Assembly (NCBI GenBank): GCA_023974075.1 | Contig: JAMFTG010000740.1 | Span: 1-64,000 of the forward strand | From: Chaenocephalus aceratus | Taxonomy: Eukaryota > Chordata > Actinopteri > Perciformes > Channichthyidae | Reading direction: 5' to 3' | Length of the DNA stretch: 64,000 nt | Part shown: positions 45,563 through 56,784 of the stretch, piece after piece | Numbering within the stretch: position 1 is the stretch's first letter | Layout: every line of letters begins with the position of its first letter | The notes under the pieces: generated by a model | Databases searched by the model: none | What the model was told of the DNA's origin: nothing | What the model saw: the letters and a program-made list of their open reading frames with translations, nothing else | Made by a program: the position numbers and the translations under genes

Positions 45563-45876
45563 TTTGTTTGTCCATGGAAAGTTTTGAAAGATTTTTTCAA
45601 AACATTTCATCAAGAAAACCACTTTACGATTCCTAGTCCCTTGGGAAGTTTCACGTGTGTTATTCTCTTTCAATCTGCTGCCTCATCATTTTCAATATTG
45701 CTATTTAATGTAGCTAAGAATTGTCTGTAAATGCTTAGAATGCCTGGCATCAGATTCTAGGAAGCAGTCACCACCCTAGTCTGCACACACAGCTGACATA
45801 TGCAGTACCAATCAATCTCACACACACTGGGCCAAAATGCACATAAATAGAAAAAACTAACATCTTAGTACACCAG

Positions 45877-46521
45877 AGGCCTGTACTACGAAGCCGGATC
45901 TTCTCTTAGCCGGATGTTCTCTTAGCGGCTAACTTCAGGGAAAACTCTGGGTTTCCGGTCCTACGACGCTGGTTCTCTTCTTAGCGGCTAGATCTCCATG
46001 GTAACTTATGCTGAACGGCTAGCCTGCTCCGGAGCAGGTTAGGTTGCAGGCTAAGAGATCAAGTCAGTGAAAGCACCGCCTGCTGACCAATCAGAGCTCA
46101 GTGTGCGGAGTTTAAAGCGATCAAGTCATATTACAGGAGAAAGGAAATACAGAAAAACTGCCGTCGCAGGAAAGACGGCCGGCAAAAATCACCGACTGTG
46201 TGAACGTGAACATGAATATAATATCACCTCCATCTTCAGAGCAATCTGACTATTAGAACATTAGCGTTAAGAAAGCTTACTTAAATATATGCCACAACAT
46301 AAGTAACCGGATCAGAGTACATTAAGTACAGTCCGCGGCACTGTGAGTGCAGACGTCGATGTGTCCCATTATCATTCATATCACATCATAATGTATCATA
46401 TCTCCTTATCTGAGTCAGCTGAGCCGTATCTGGCCGTGCGACACAGTGTCACAGACTGTATGCAGAAGTATTAACTCAAATATATCCAGGTTATGTTGAA
46501 CCGGCTTCGTAGTACAGGCCT
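45877..46521. mobile_element. 645-bp MITE with 3-bp CAG target duplication
   Basis: Ends are perfect inverted repeats, AGGCCTGTACTACGAAGCCG at the left and its complement at the right (21 bp). CAG occurs at 45874-45876 and 46522-46524. The first 130 bp hold repeated 'ctcttagcggcta' words. A longer, broken relative lies at 56785-58856. The superfamily is uncertain; a 3-bp target would suit PIF/Harbinger-like systems. No coding capacity. Confidence 0.8.
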
Positions 46522-46524
46522 CAG

Positions 46525-47203
46525 GACTAACAATCAGCCTGTTGATAAAAACCCTTTCGACTGTTAAATGGTATTTCGGCCTTGAAAACACAAGGGAGTT
46601 TCGGTCTCAGACAGTATTTGATTTCCTAGGTGAAGCTATCGCCCATATCTATCCAGGCATCTGTTTCCATTCCTCTGTTTCAGGAAAGAGTTTTCCTCTG
46701 AGAGTAAATACAGCGACACATTCTCCATCTATTGCTTTTTTGATTTGCCAATCACATGTTGTGTTTTTTCTACAGGAGTGCCAACAATTGATGGTGTATG
46801 GACCCGAAGCCCATGTTTTGATCAGATTGCATTTGTTTATCTTCACATGTTCACATAACAGCACAAACGATGAAATGTAGACTCTGAGGAATAATTAAAG
46901 ATAGGCTTTTACCTTTCTTCCTGTTCAAGAGACCCGACAAGAAACGAACATAAATCCAAGTAAACCATTGGTCAGTCAGAATGATGGACGCACACACAGT
47001 ATGTCCTAAAGCAGATGCCACGGCCAGCTAACCAATACACCCTGTTTATTACAATAAATATCATGATGGATTATCAGTAATCATTTCAAAAGAGACACAG
47101 AGACATTGGATTAACCTTCAGCCTCGTTTGATCACGAAACAGGTAAGACATCTTTATTGTTGTTTTCTTGCTCTTTCCTGGCTGCTAGTTTAGTGAGTTT
47201 TGG
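46525..47203. other. unassigned non-coding DNA
   Basis: No recognised gene or element between the MITE and the hAT element. Confidence 0.45.
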
Positions 47204-47516
47204 TCGTACAGTAGTGGTGTAACGGTATTCGTACCGAACATATTCGTATGGGCCCTTCGGTTCGGTACACGTGTGAACGAATATAACGTTAAACGTAAAA
47301 AATTGAGAACGTGAAAAACTTTCTGGAAGTAATGTCAGGTGCTGCGTTGCAGCGTTCGAGTAGAATGTTCCTGCTCCGGCTGCAGGAACGCAGCGTTCAG
47401 TGTAATTTCAACGCGTTATAGAGCGACCAAGTCATTTCATTGGACGAGAGGCATACTATGAGAGCTGGTCACAGGGATGCGTTCAAATGTAGTCAGTTGT
47501 TTGAGGAACTGTCGAA

Positions 47517-47815
47517 ATGGTGAACGCAGATGAAGTTGAGCTCGAAAATCCTCCAGCATCATTGAAGTCTCCGGTTTGCGAACATTTTGGTTTCGCAGTT
47601 ACGAACAAGGGTGACGGACAAAGACAGGTGGACCGAACCAAAGCTGTTTGTCGGCATTGTTCAACTAACATTGGTTACGCGGCTGGCAATACATCAAACT
47701 TGCACACTCTTGAAAAGGCATCATCCGAACGTGAATATCACCGGTACCAAAAGACTGAAGTGCAAACCCAACTCCCGCTAGCATGTAAGCCTCCACCACT
47801 CGCAACAAGTTCAGT
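47517..47815 (+). pseudogene. hAT transposase: BED zinc finger (N-terminus)
   Basis: The ATG at 47517 reads MVNADEVELENPPASLKSPV, then CEHFGF, then RTKAVCRHCSTNIGYAAGNT. Next comes SNLHTL; after a one-base shift LKRHHPNVNITGTKR follows. This is the BED pattern (aromatic, C-x2-C, H-x4-H), with the usual Trp before EHFGF replaced by Cys. BED fingers bind hAT ends. Closely similar to ZBED1/Ac-like fish elements. Confidence 0.75.
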
Positions 47816-47832
47816 ATCACTGCCATGGTAGC

Positions 47833-47962
47833 AAAGCGCTACCTGGCTGTATCTGCTACCTCTGTCCCTAGAGAGGGTGTTCTCCACAGCAGGAGACATT
47901 GCTAGTGCCAGCAGATCTGCCCTTTCGGCAAGAAATGTGGACAAGTTCATCTTTCTTTAAAC
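47833..47962 (+). pseudogene. hAT transposase: C-terminal hATC motif
   Basis: In two frames: AKRYLAVSATSVP, then after a shift ERVFSTAGDIASASRSALSA and RNVDKFIFL, ending in a stop. This is the conserved hAT C-terminal dimerisation region. It sits only about 20 bp after the BED finger part, so the RNase H-like catalytic domain is wholly deleted. Confidence 0.75.
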
Positions 47963-48149
47963 AAACATGAGAATACAATGACAAGCAAGCTGGCTGCTTA
48001 GTTGAGTACTAGTACTATACAGTTCAAGTACAGATTATTTCAGTTCATCGAAATGCTGCACCTTAATGTTTATTTTATTATATTTGTATGTATTGGAGTG
48101 AATACTAGTTTTACTAGAACTATTAATAGTTCGGTCTATATGCTGTAAA

Positions 48150-48520
48150 ATGTATTATCTCTTCGATGTACACACGGCATCTATTGCACGTCTGTCCGTC
48201 CTGGAGAGGGATCCCTCCTCTGCTGCTCTCCCTGAGGTTTCTCCCATGTTCCCTTAAACTGTGTGTTTTCTCTGGAAGTGTTTCCTTGTACGATGTGAGG
48301 GTCTAAGGACAGAGGGTCTAAGGACAGAGGGTCTGAGGACAGAGGGTCTAAGGACAGAGGGTGTCGTTTTTCTCATACTGATATTCTGAACAATCTGTGC
48401 TGTTGTATTTGCTGTAAAGTGTCTCTACTGTAGGCTATTTTTATTATATGTACAGCACTTTGGCTCCACCAAACATCCTTTGTAAATGTGCTATATAAAT
48501 AAAACTTGATTTGATTTGAA
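48150..48520 (+). mobile_element. L2 LINE 3' end inserted in the hAT element
   Basis: Matches the 3' UTR of the L2 at 13390-13660 (shared acacggcatctattgcacgt, cttgtacgatgtgagggtct) and ends in tataaataaaacttgatttg with a TTGAT-type tail. A 16-bp unit (gtctaaggacagaggg), single in the other copy, is repeated four times at 48300-48363. Confidence 0.8.
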
Positions 48521-48745
48521 TACATTATTCACAGTTTAATAATAATTAAAAACATCCCAAAAATATTTTATGTTTTGCGATCATTTTTTCTGCTAAAAAC
48601 CGAGGTACGTACCGAACCGAAATGTTTGTGAACCGTTACACCCCTATCGTACGGTGATGAGACTTATACCAATGGAATCTGTGGAATCCCAGCTTTCATA
48701 CGATATGTACGGATCATATATCAAAAGATGTCATAGTGCCACCTC

Positions 48746-49146
48746 AAGCTCAACCTTGACAAGACTGAACTGCTTTTCCTTCCGGGAAAAGATTGTCCCA
48801 CTCTTGACCTGACCATCAACATCGGCACCTCTGTTGTTTCCCCGACTCAGACTGCAAGGAATCTGGGTGTGACCCTAGATAACAATCTGTCCTTCACTGC
48901 AAACATCGCTGCTACAACCTGTTGCTGCAGATACACGCTTTACAACATCAGGAAGATACGCCCCCAGCTGACCCAGAAAGCGACGCAGGTTCTGGTCCAG
49001 GCTCTCGTCAGCTCACGCAACTCCCTCCTGGCTGGTCTACCTGCATGTGCCATCCGACCTCTGCAGCTCATCCAGAATGCAGCGGCTCGCCTGGTCTTCA
49101 ACCTTCCTACATTCTCCCACACCACGCCGCTCCTCCGCTCCCTTTA
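48746..49146 (+). pseudogene. fragment of an L2-type LINE RT (thumb and C-terminus)
   Basis: Reads LKLNLDKTELLFLPGK, NLGVTLDNNLSFTANIAATT, RYTLYNIRKIRPQLTQKATQ and [20 protein letters not shown], the post-YxDD region of an L2/CR1-type reverse transcriptase. It is a different subfamily from the 10-13.7 kb copy. It is cut off at LLRSL, where the following gene remnant begins abruptly; the UTR and tail are missing. Confidence 0.75.
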
Positions 49147-49718
49147 GTTGGTTTATGGACCATGCGATTTGAGGCCAAGCACAGCTTCTTCAAGCAAGTA
49201 GCAAGACACACAAACTGCTTTAAGAATGTGACATACTCACTGTCAGTTAACATCAGTTAATGGTTGGCTATTACATTCATTCATTCATCCAGTCTCAAGA
49301 AATCCAGCTTGGAGGTCACCAGTGTCTCAACAGTGCCTGTTGACGTCCTTAATGAGGAAGTGGCATTATCAATCAAGAGGAAATACCCAGATGTGACAGA
49401 GGTTAATCGAGCCAACAATGTCTCAAGTAATGGTTTAAACTACAGAAACGGAATGATAGTTGCTCATGGCTCTGCTGGTGGGCTGCCAGCATTTGCTGAG
49501 ATTCTTCAAATGTGTATTGTTAAGGACCAGTTGAGCTTCATTGTAAGGGTGTTGTGTGCATGGTAGAGGGACCATTTTAGAGCTTTTCAGTTGACCCCAT
49601 CACCCAGTAAAGAGGTTGCCCTGATCGAGCTTGCAGAATTGGCGGATACATATCCACTTGCTGACTACATGGTTGGAGGGATCCGAATGGTAACCCTAAA
49701 AAGGCACATAATCGTCTG
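49147..49718 (+). pseudogene. C-terminus of a multicopy transposase-like fish protein
   Basis: Reads WTMRFEAKHSFFKQVARHTN and CFKNVTYSLSV; after a short CATT-repeat shift LEVTSVSTVPVDVLNEEVAL, NYRNGMIVAHGSAGGLPAFA, EILQMCIVKDQLSFIV and finally ADYMVGGIRMVTLKRHIIV with a stop. I know this C-terminal layout from large uncharacterised zinc-finger proteins present in many copies in fish genomes. Their middle part resembles Tnp2-type (CACTA or KDZ-like) transposases. That assignment is from memory of family layout and should be tested. An in-frame stop occurs after VRVLCAW (49564). The N-terminal three quarters are absent, replaced by the L2 fragment. Confidence 0.55.
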
Positions 49719-50053
49719 AGCTGTTGAGTATGTCATTAACATATTACTTATACACATATGGATTTCCTGCAAGTACTGAGCCATGTCTTCATTACACTCT
49801 CTGAAACGGTTTGTCTTTCTCTTCAGGATGAATGAAGGCTGGACCTGTGACACTGCGTGTTGTCTTTGAAGAGAATGATGCAAGAAGACGTATCCTCCAG
49901 TCAGGAATGCCGGCTTCTCTTTGAGATCAAGACATTCTTTGGGTTGGATGATGTTGAATTTAGGATCCAGTACATGGAGGTTGACTTTGACAACCAGTAT
50001 GTTAACCTAACATCAACGAGTGAAATCAAAGACAAAAGTACTTTTAAGACTGA

Positions 50054-50225
50054 TCACAACACACACCCAACACACGGGCATCGGTCACGAGGACGTCCCG
50101 CACAAACATACGTGGACGTACTCAAGCATGACGTAGGAGCACAAAGTACCAATGAACTGGCCAGATGTAGGGAGAACCGGGATGACTGGAAGCAACGATG
50201 GAGGGCTCGTCTGAGGACGACCGAG
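50054..50225 (+). pseudogene. inserted C-terminal fragment of a reverse-transcriptase-like ORF
   Basis: HRSRGRPAQTYVDVLKHDVG followed by ELARCRENRDDWKQRWRARL is a tail seen in many LINE-type RT polyproteins ('RGRP..TYVD'). It lies between the PB1 part and the linker of the SAMD3-like pseudogene and does not belong to that family. Confidence 0.5.
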
Positions 50226-50400
50226 AGAGATCACCGTTCAAGCCCCGGTCCTCATATTCCAGCCATGTCTCTCAACTTCATATCTGGAATCAGAGGACGC
50301 CTCCTCCGTTTCATCACGTGGCACCAATGATACAGTAATACTGTCATCCTCTCCCGAGTCAAGATCATGCACCTGGCCGGATGTCTTTGTTATTCCCTCG

Positions 50401-50475
50401 AAATCAATGTTGATATGGCGTGATTTAAATTAAATAGTGTATTTAATTCAAATTACGCCAGATCAACATTGATTT
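50401..50475. repeat. 36-bp near-perfect inverted repeat (hairpin)
   Basis: Left arm 50401-50436 and right arm 50440-50475 are complementary at 33 of 36 positions with a 3-base loop. The arms begin aaatcaatgttgat and end attaaata. It sits at the junction between the linker and the main exon of the SAMD3-like pseudogene. Confidence 0.9.
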
Positions 50476-51519
50476 TAATTTCTAACAATACGGAGATGCA
50501 GCTTGAAAAAGGAAACCAAGACTTACAAGCAAATGGCACGCCACTTATTCCTGGCCCTAAGATGAAATCAGTCGAAGGCCTATCAGAGAAAATGTTCAAG
50601 TACACATCGTACCCCAACAATGTACAGATAAGCAATGTAGCTGAAGCTTTGGTCAAGACCCATCCATGTTTGACAGAGCGAGGGTCCACAACAGGCTTTG
50701 AAGGTTGGAAGCAGAGCTTGAAGTACAAGATGGCAAACTTCTGTTCAAGGCTTGGCAACCTCGGCTGCCCTGAAATCTGTGTCAACGCCCTCAAATCACA
50801 AGACCAGGACAAGGCAGCCTTAGATGTGAAGAAACCAAAGAAGGCTGAAGTGAATTACTGTCCACTGAAAACAAAAGAAAGCCTTGAAAATTAAAGACTT
50901 GCACTGCTGACTGAGGTACAGAAGAGAAACAACCAGGTGGTTGTGAAGGAAAACATGGAGAGGACCTTCTCATACCGATGACAAGAGGTTGTCCAGGACA
51001 AGCCACTGGTTGCAGATTTTAAAAGCAGATGGCCGGCTCTGTTTGAAATGAATGAAGTAATATGCTATTCAATTTTGCACCATATGTTAATATTTTGACA
51101 CTGGATATTTTGATTAAATGACCAATTTAACTCTGCTTTTGGATGTTGCCATCTTCATGTGTTTTCAGATCAACAGGGAGTTCATGCGAATTACCACTGT
51201 CCCTCTGACATCAAAATGCCTATCTCAACTGGATGAGTGGTCTGACCAGCTGGTAAAAGTCTTCATCAACAAAGGAGGTGCTGCAGGAAAAGAAATCTGG
51301 AGCACCATTGCAGTCATGGAAAAGGTAAATTATTCTGCTTTATTAATCTATCAAACTTAATCTTTACAGGCAGGCAGGCTGGCTGATACGTAGGGGAGCA
51401 GGTAGGCTGGCAGGCAGGAACCACTATTAGTAACCAGGTCATAGATACATAACATATAAAAGAGAGCCAGCAGAACTAACGTGAGAGTAAGAAAAGCCGG
51501 GGTTGATACTGCATGAGTT

Positions 51520-52105
51520 GCGTTCACACCAAAAAGTCCCAGGAACTAAATTAATTCGAAAGAACCTTTTTTACCCCTTTTCCGTCCCTGCTAGAGAGCA
51601 GGGACTTTCCTGTGTCTGATTGGCTGGGCGGATTGCAAACCACGCCCCGTCAAACTCCCAAAAACGTTTGTGAAGCCGCCATTTTATTATCCTTGCATTG
51701 CATTATTAGCATTAGCATTAGCCCAGCGCAGAAACGCAGAGAGACTAACTTATGGCAACACAAAATAAAACATGGGAGCGGTGGAGATGAGGAGGTGTCG
51801 GCGTTCTGGCGATTTACTCGGAAGGCTTCAGTAGAAGCTGCTGGGACTCCCAGCAGCTTCTACTGAAGCCAGTCCCCAACTCCAGGGACCTCCGGCCGGG
51901 GACTTTGGGTGGCAATATACGCCGTGAAGTTGTTTGCGGCCTGCCAGTAAACCCAAAGCAGAAGAAGAAGAAGTGACGTCAGCAGCTTCATTTGCCTAAT
52001 CCTCCCCCAGGAACTAATTTCCGGTGTGAACGCGATCTGTACTTAGTTCATGAGAACTAAAGAGTTCTCAGGAACCTTTATGGGAAAAGTACTTGGTGTG
52101 AACGC
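51520..52105. mobile_element. 586-bp MITE in an intron of the SAMD3-like pseudogene
   Basis: Inverted ends GCGTTCACACCAA (51520-51532) and TTGGTGTGAACGC (52093-52105). Subterminal ggtgtgaacgcg is repeated at about 52023, and an internal palindrome (agcagcttctactgaagcc / ggcttcagtagaagctgct) lies near 51826-51870. Style resembles non-autonomous PIF/Harbinger elements. The target duplication was not resolved. Confidence 0.7.
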
Positions 52106-52359
52106 GCCTATGGTGGTGATAAGAGAGATGATGGACCACTGATGGATGTATCAACTGGAGCCTGCAGCCACGCCCACACAGAGACCAGAGAGGAGAGCGA
52201 GGTGGAGGGCGTGACAGGTTCAACACACATTTTCAATTGATCTATTCTTCCTTTGTGCAGAGTGATGACATTGAAGTAAGACAGGAGTGCATCCTCAAAT
52301 GTCTCTGTACATACCTCCATGAGGACAGTGGAAAACTTGTTGGGGAGTATTTGGTAAGT

Positions 52360-53110
52360 CATTTTTATCTTCTTTTGTATTCATTACCTTGGAGGAGAGT
52401 AATATTTCCGGTCGCGTGTATGGATTTGTCTGTTAGTCTGCAGGATTACACAAAGTACCAGACCAATGTTCATGAAACTCAGTGGAAGGGTGGAGCATGG
52501 GTTAAGGAAGAACCCATGTTGCAGCGGATCCGAATCACGGGGCGGATCCCCAAATTAAAACAAAACAGCTCCCAGTGTGGGGGCCCTAGAGACACAGGGT
52601 TTAGCCTGGGGTGCGTGGGGGGAGTGCATCGAACCGCTGGCTGCGCCACGAGGGGGGCGCCACAGAGCTGACCAAACATGGCCGGTGGGAGGGGGGTTGA
52701 AACGGCCATATCTTAACGTGGGAAGGTCACAGAGACACATGGTTTTGACTGGCATAAAGCTCTTGACCTAACAAATGCAGCAATACCAACCATGTCCTGC
52801 TCACATGCACGTGCATAGAGCCACACAATGCATTCATGGGCGGAGGTCTCTGCACCATTTCTAGTTTAAATTATTGTGGTGACCATGAAAAAGGAGTCAT
52901 CAGTAAAATAAAATGGTTTATTAAACAACAAAACTAAAATACACACAGCACCAAAACGCTCTTGAATACACAGACTAGGAAGGGCAATACATACACACAT
53001 GAGGGAGCGAGAGACAGAACAGGAAATATGGTCCCTTTTTATGTGCAAGCAGGACCCCCCCCGGCAGTTCCACCAATTAGGACCCCCGTCCTTGCCAGTT
53101 CGCTACATTA
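52360..53110. other. intron with unassigned repeats
   Basis: The last intron of the SAMD3-like pseudogene. 52440-52790 is a GC-rich stretch of unknown type. 52880-53060 contains 'aaaatggtttattaaac', which on the minus strand would be a polyadenylation-like TTTAATAAACC of a possible inverted LTR; this is weak. Confidence 0.35.
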
Positions 53111-53678
53111 TTATGCAGATGTCTTAGTGTTCAAGGGTGTTGAACTATGTCATCCGAAAAGAGGGAGTGGATGTCACAGAAAAGCCTGAGGACATCGGAA
53201 TTGCCATAGAGGGTGTAGTAGTTCTGAATGACCTGGGGAATGTGCCTTGCTGTTTTGATGTATGCACTTAACCTGAGCTACCCATCGAACCTTAAGTTCA
53301 CCTTAGAAGTCTTCCAAAAGTTGTTGATGAACCTGGATGGAAACAAGCTTTCAACCAAAGTCCAAGCGCTCAAAATAAAAATGGCCCAATGAGCCCAATG
53401 TAATAGCTGACGTTGGACAGTTTCTCTGTTAGGAATGTTTTTGAGGGTCAGTTATGTCAAAGGTCCCATGTCACGGCCATTTCTACTGATCATAATTCCA
53501 TTGTTGAGGTCGACTAGAATAGATTTACATTACTCACATTGGTTTCTCATACAGCATCTCTGTATAGTATGTGTATTCACTCTCTGTCCTAAACGGCTTG
53601 TTGGAGCTCCTGCCCCCCCCTCCCAATGAGCCCAGTGGCCGTCAGCAAGACAGCGAAACCCAGTCCGAAACCAGCCCG

Positions 53679-53681
<3 letters not shown>

Positions 53682-53743
<62 letters not shown>
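53682..53743. repeat. (CA)n microsatellite
   Basis: About 60 bp of pure CA. Confidence 0.95.
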
Positions 53744-53746
<3 letters not shown>

Positions 53747-53844
53747 GCCTGGCTGGGAGTTTGTGTGTGTGCTCACACACCGACTCACAGCCTCGCCGCG
53801 TCTCAGGGATGAGAAATCGGCGGAGCTGCAGCTGAGAAAAGATT

Positions 53845-53845
<1 letters not shown>

Positions 53846-53875
<30 letters not shown>
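53846..53875. repeat. (GT)n microsatellite
   Basis: About 28 bp of GT, opposite in orientation to the CA run 100 bp upstream. Confidence 0.9.
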
Positions 53876-53878
<3 letters not shown>

Positions 53879-54545
53879 AAGTCTGCGGATTGGTCCATTT
53901 GGACCAATCCACACACTTAACGTAACGGCTCTGCGGATGTAACGGCTCCACGGATTGGTCCAATGGGTCCATCTGGGTATGGGCACGTCACTGTACCCAG
54001 GAAGAAAAAGAGAAATCTCCAACGAGGCGTTCTGGGGCAGCAGACAGGTCTTTTCTGTGTTAGAGTTTTACTCGCTACAGGGTGCACTTTGAGGGTCTGT
54101 GACTCTGCAGACCGTTTACATGCAGAAACACCTTCATAACACACAAGGGGACGGGTGATAACGCCGGGTTACGTATTGTAACCCTTGTCATATTAACACA
54201 GGCGGAGCCCTCTACTGGACTCTATGGGTACACCTTATCATGCAAGCATTCACCTACTGAGATTTCTATAGACGTAGCCGGCCCCCGGCTCATGAATATT
54301 AAAAAGTATTCTGAACTTGCCACAATCATCCAACATTCATGAAATGCTAATTAGACCCTCCAGAAAAACTGCGGGCTAAAACCCTTGATTATGCGATCAA
54401 ACATGCGGGGTTTTATGTGATTTTATGCGGTGAAATTATTCACTTATTTATTTATTCTCTCTCACACACAACCTGCCACTAACGTTCAACCCCTTTATTA
54501 TTCAATTAAACACATTCAATGTTTATTTATTGTACATTTAATCAC

Positions 54546-54693
<148 letters not shown>

Positions 54694-54769
54694 CTCCGCC
54701 TCATTCGGTTTTAATTTACTCGTTCGTTATCTGACCAGCTTCAATCTTGTAGGCAACTCACCTCGTTTC

Positions 54770-55097
54770 TTGTAGCCCTCGAAAGGGTTTTGGAGGTCGA
54801 TGCCTCGGTGAACGTGAGTTGTTTGGCTTTCTTGTCCGCAGCAGCAGAAAGCATTTTTAAATGTTTGAGTGAATCAAAGTGGGTCGTCCCCGTCAATGTT
54901 CTCTTATGCTCCAACACACAGTTGCACGGGGTGCAGAATAGTTTCCCCCCACTTTCATGCAAGACATCGGGGAACTGCTTTGCCCGGTCTTTAGCAGAAA
55001 TGTTCGTCGGTAAATTAGATGGATTCCACACGTTCACTCTACGGTGTTGTTTACCTTCTGTGATGCGCGAGGTGATGACGTCGTGCATCATCATCAC
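54770..55097 (-). pseudogene. CGGBP1-like BED-type zinc finger fragment
   Basis: On the minus strand the frame starting at 55097 reads ISAKDRAKQFPDVLHESGGK, then LFCTPCNCVLEHKRTLTGTT and HFDSLKHLKM. This is the C-x2-C...H-x5-H finger and surrounding text of CGGBP1, a small nuclear protein known to derive from a hAT transposase; the finger binds CGG repeats in that protein. The frame continues to KAKQLTFTEA and SKTLSRATRNEV and ends at 54741. The rest of the transposase is absent. Given the hAT ends around it, this is a transposon exon rather than the host gene. Confidence 0.65.
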
Positions 55098-55249
55098 TGC
55101 ACGTCAAGACGAGTTACTTTTTTTTTTCAACTTTGTGTGGAAAAATGCGGGGATTATGCGGCCTTTTGATAAATATGCGGCTTTTTAAAAATCTGCACCA
55201 TTTTGCTGATTATGCGGAAAATTCTGCGATTCTGGAGGGTCTAATAATA

Positions 55250-55545
55250 GTCATGAAAAGTTCATGAAATGCTCATGCAAACTTTTTGGGGTTTTAATTA
55301 TAATGTTGTGATTGGCTGGATCATGAACAGTTCATAAATTGCTCATAAAAGTCTGTCATGAGCAAAACAGGAACTTTATATGAATGAACAATGTTCATAA
55401 ACATTTCATGAACTGCTCTTTAAAATGGTTCATGAGCATTTTAAGAATGTTGGTTCATGAACATGACAAGTGAACATATAATGAGTTGTTCATGAATGTT
55501 TCATGAGTGCTCATGAACAGCTCATAAAGTCATGAACTCCATCTC
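55250..55545. repeat. TCATGA-rich imperfect repeat
   Basis: The palindrome TCATGA occurs about eleven times within 290 bp (for example 55251, 55262, 55321, 55406, 55429, 55456, 55490, 55501, 55511, 55530), with variants such as TTCATAA between. The copies have alternating contexts (gttcatgaa, gctcatgaa). No coding meaning seen. Confidence 0.8.

Positions 55546-56784
<1,239 letters not shown>

Larger units (their letters stand above)
47212..48646 (+). mobile_element. hAT (Ac/ZBED-type) element with BED finger and hATC remnants
   Basis: Left end TAGTGGTGTAACGGT, right end AACCGTTACACCCCTA. The 8-bp target duplication is tcgtacag (47204-47211) and tcgtacgg (48647-48654), one mismatch. It carries the N-terminal BED finger and the C-terminal dimerisation motif of a transposase with the middle deleted, and an L2 3' end inserted at 48150-48520. 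Confidence 0.85.
49832..53392 (+). pseudogene. PB1/SAMD3-like multi-exon pseudogene
   Basis: The ATG at 49832 starts MKAGPVTLRVVFEENDARRR (PB1-like), broken by a frameshift near 49910, then FGLDDVEFRIQYMEVDFDN and NLTSTSEIKDKSTF. A linker (VILSSPESRSCTWPDVFVIP, about 50340-50400) follows. Exon 50455-51056 carries VAEALVKTHPCLTERGSTTG, GWKQSLKYKMANF and KKAEVNYCP; stops interrupt it at about 50892 and 50980. Exon 51169-51324 (INREFMRITTVPLTSKCLSQ) and exon 52261-52353 (CILKCLCTYLHEDSGKLVGE) have perfect AG/GT borders and phase 0. The last exon (53119-53392) reads NYVIRKEGVDVTEKPEDIGI and ends [14 protein letters not shown]. Layout matches uncharacterised fish proteins annotated as SAMD3-like. 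Function of the family is unknown to me. Confidence 0.65.

Noticed and set aside
52237..52671. 144-residue protein around the small SAMD3-like exon
   Set aside because: Only 52261-52353 is exon; the rest is read-through into the intron.
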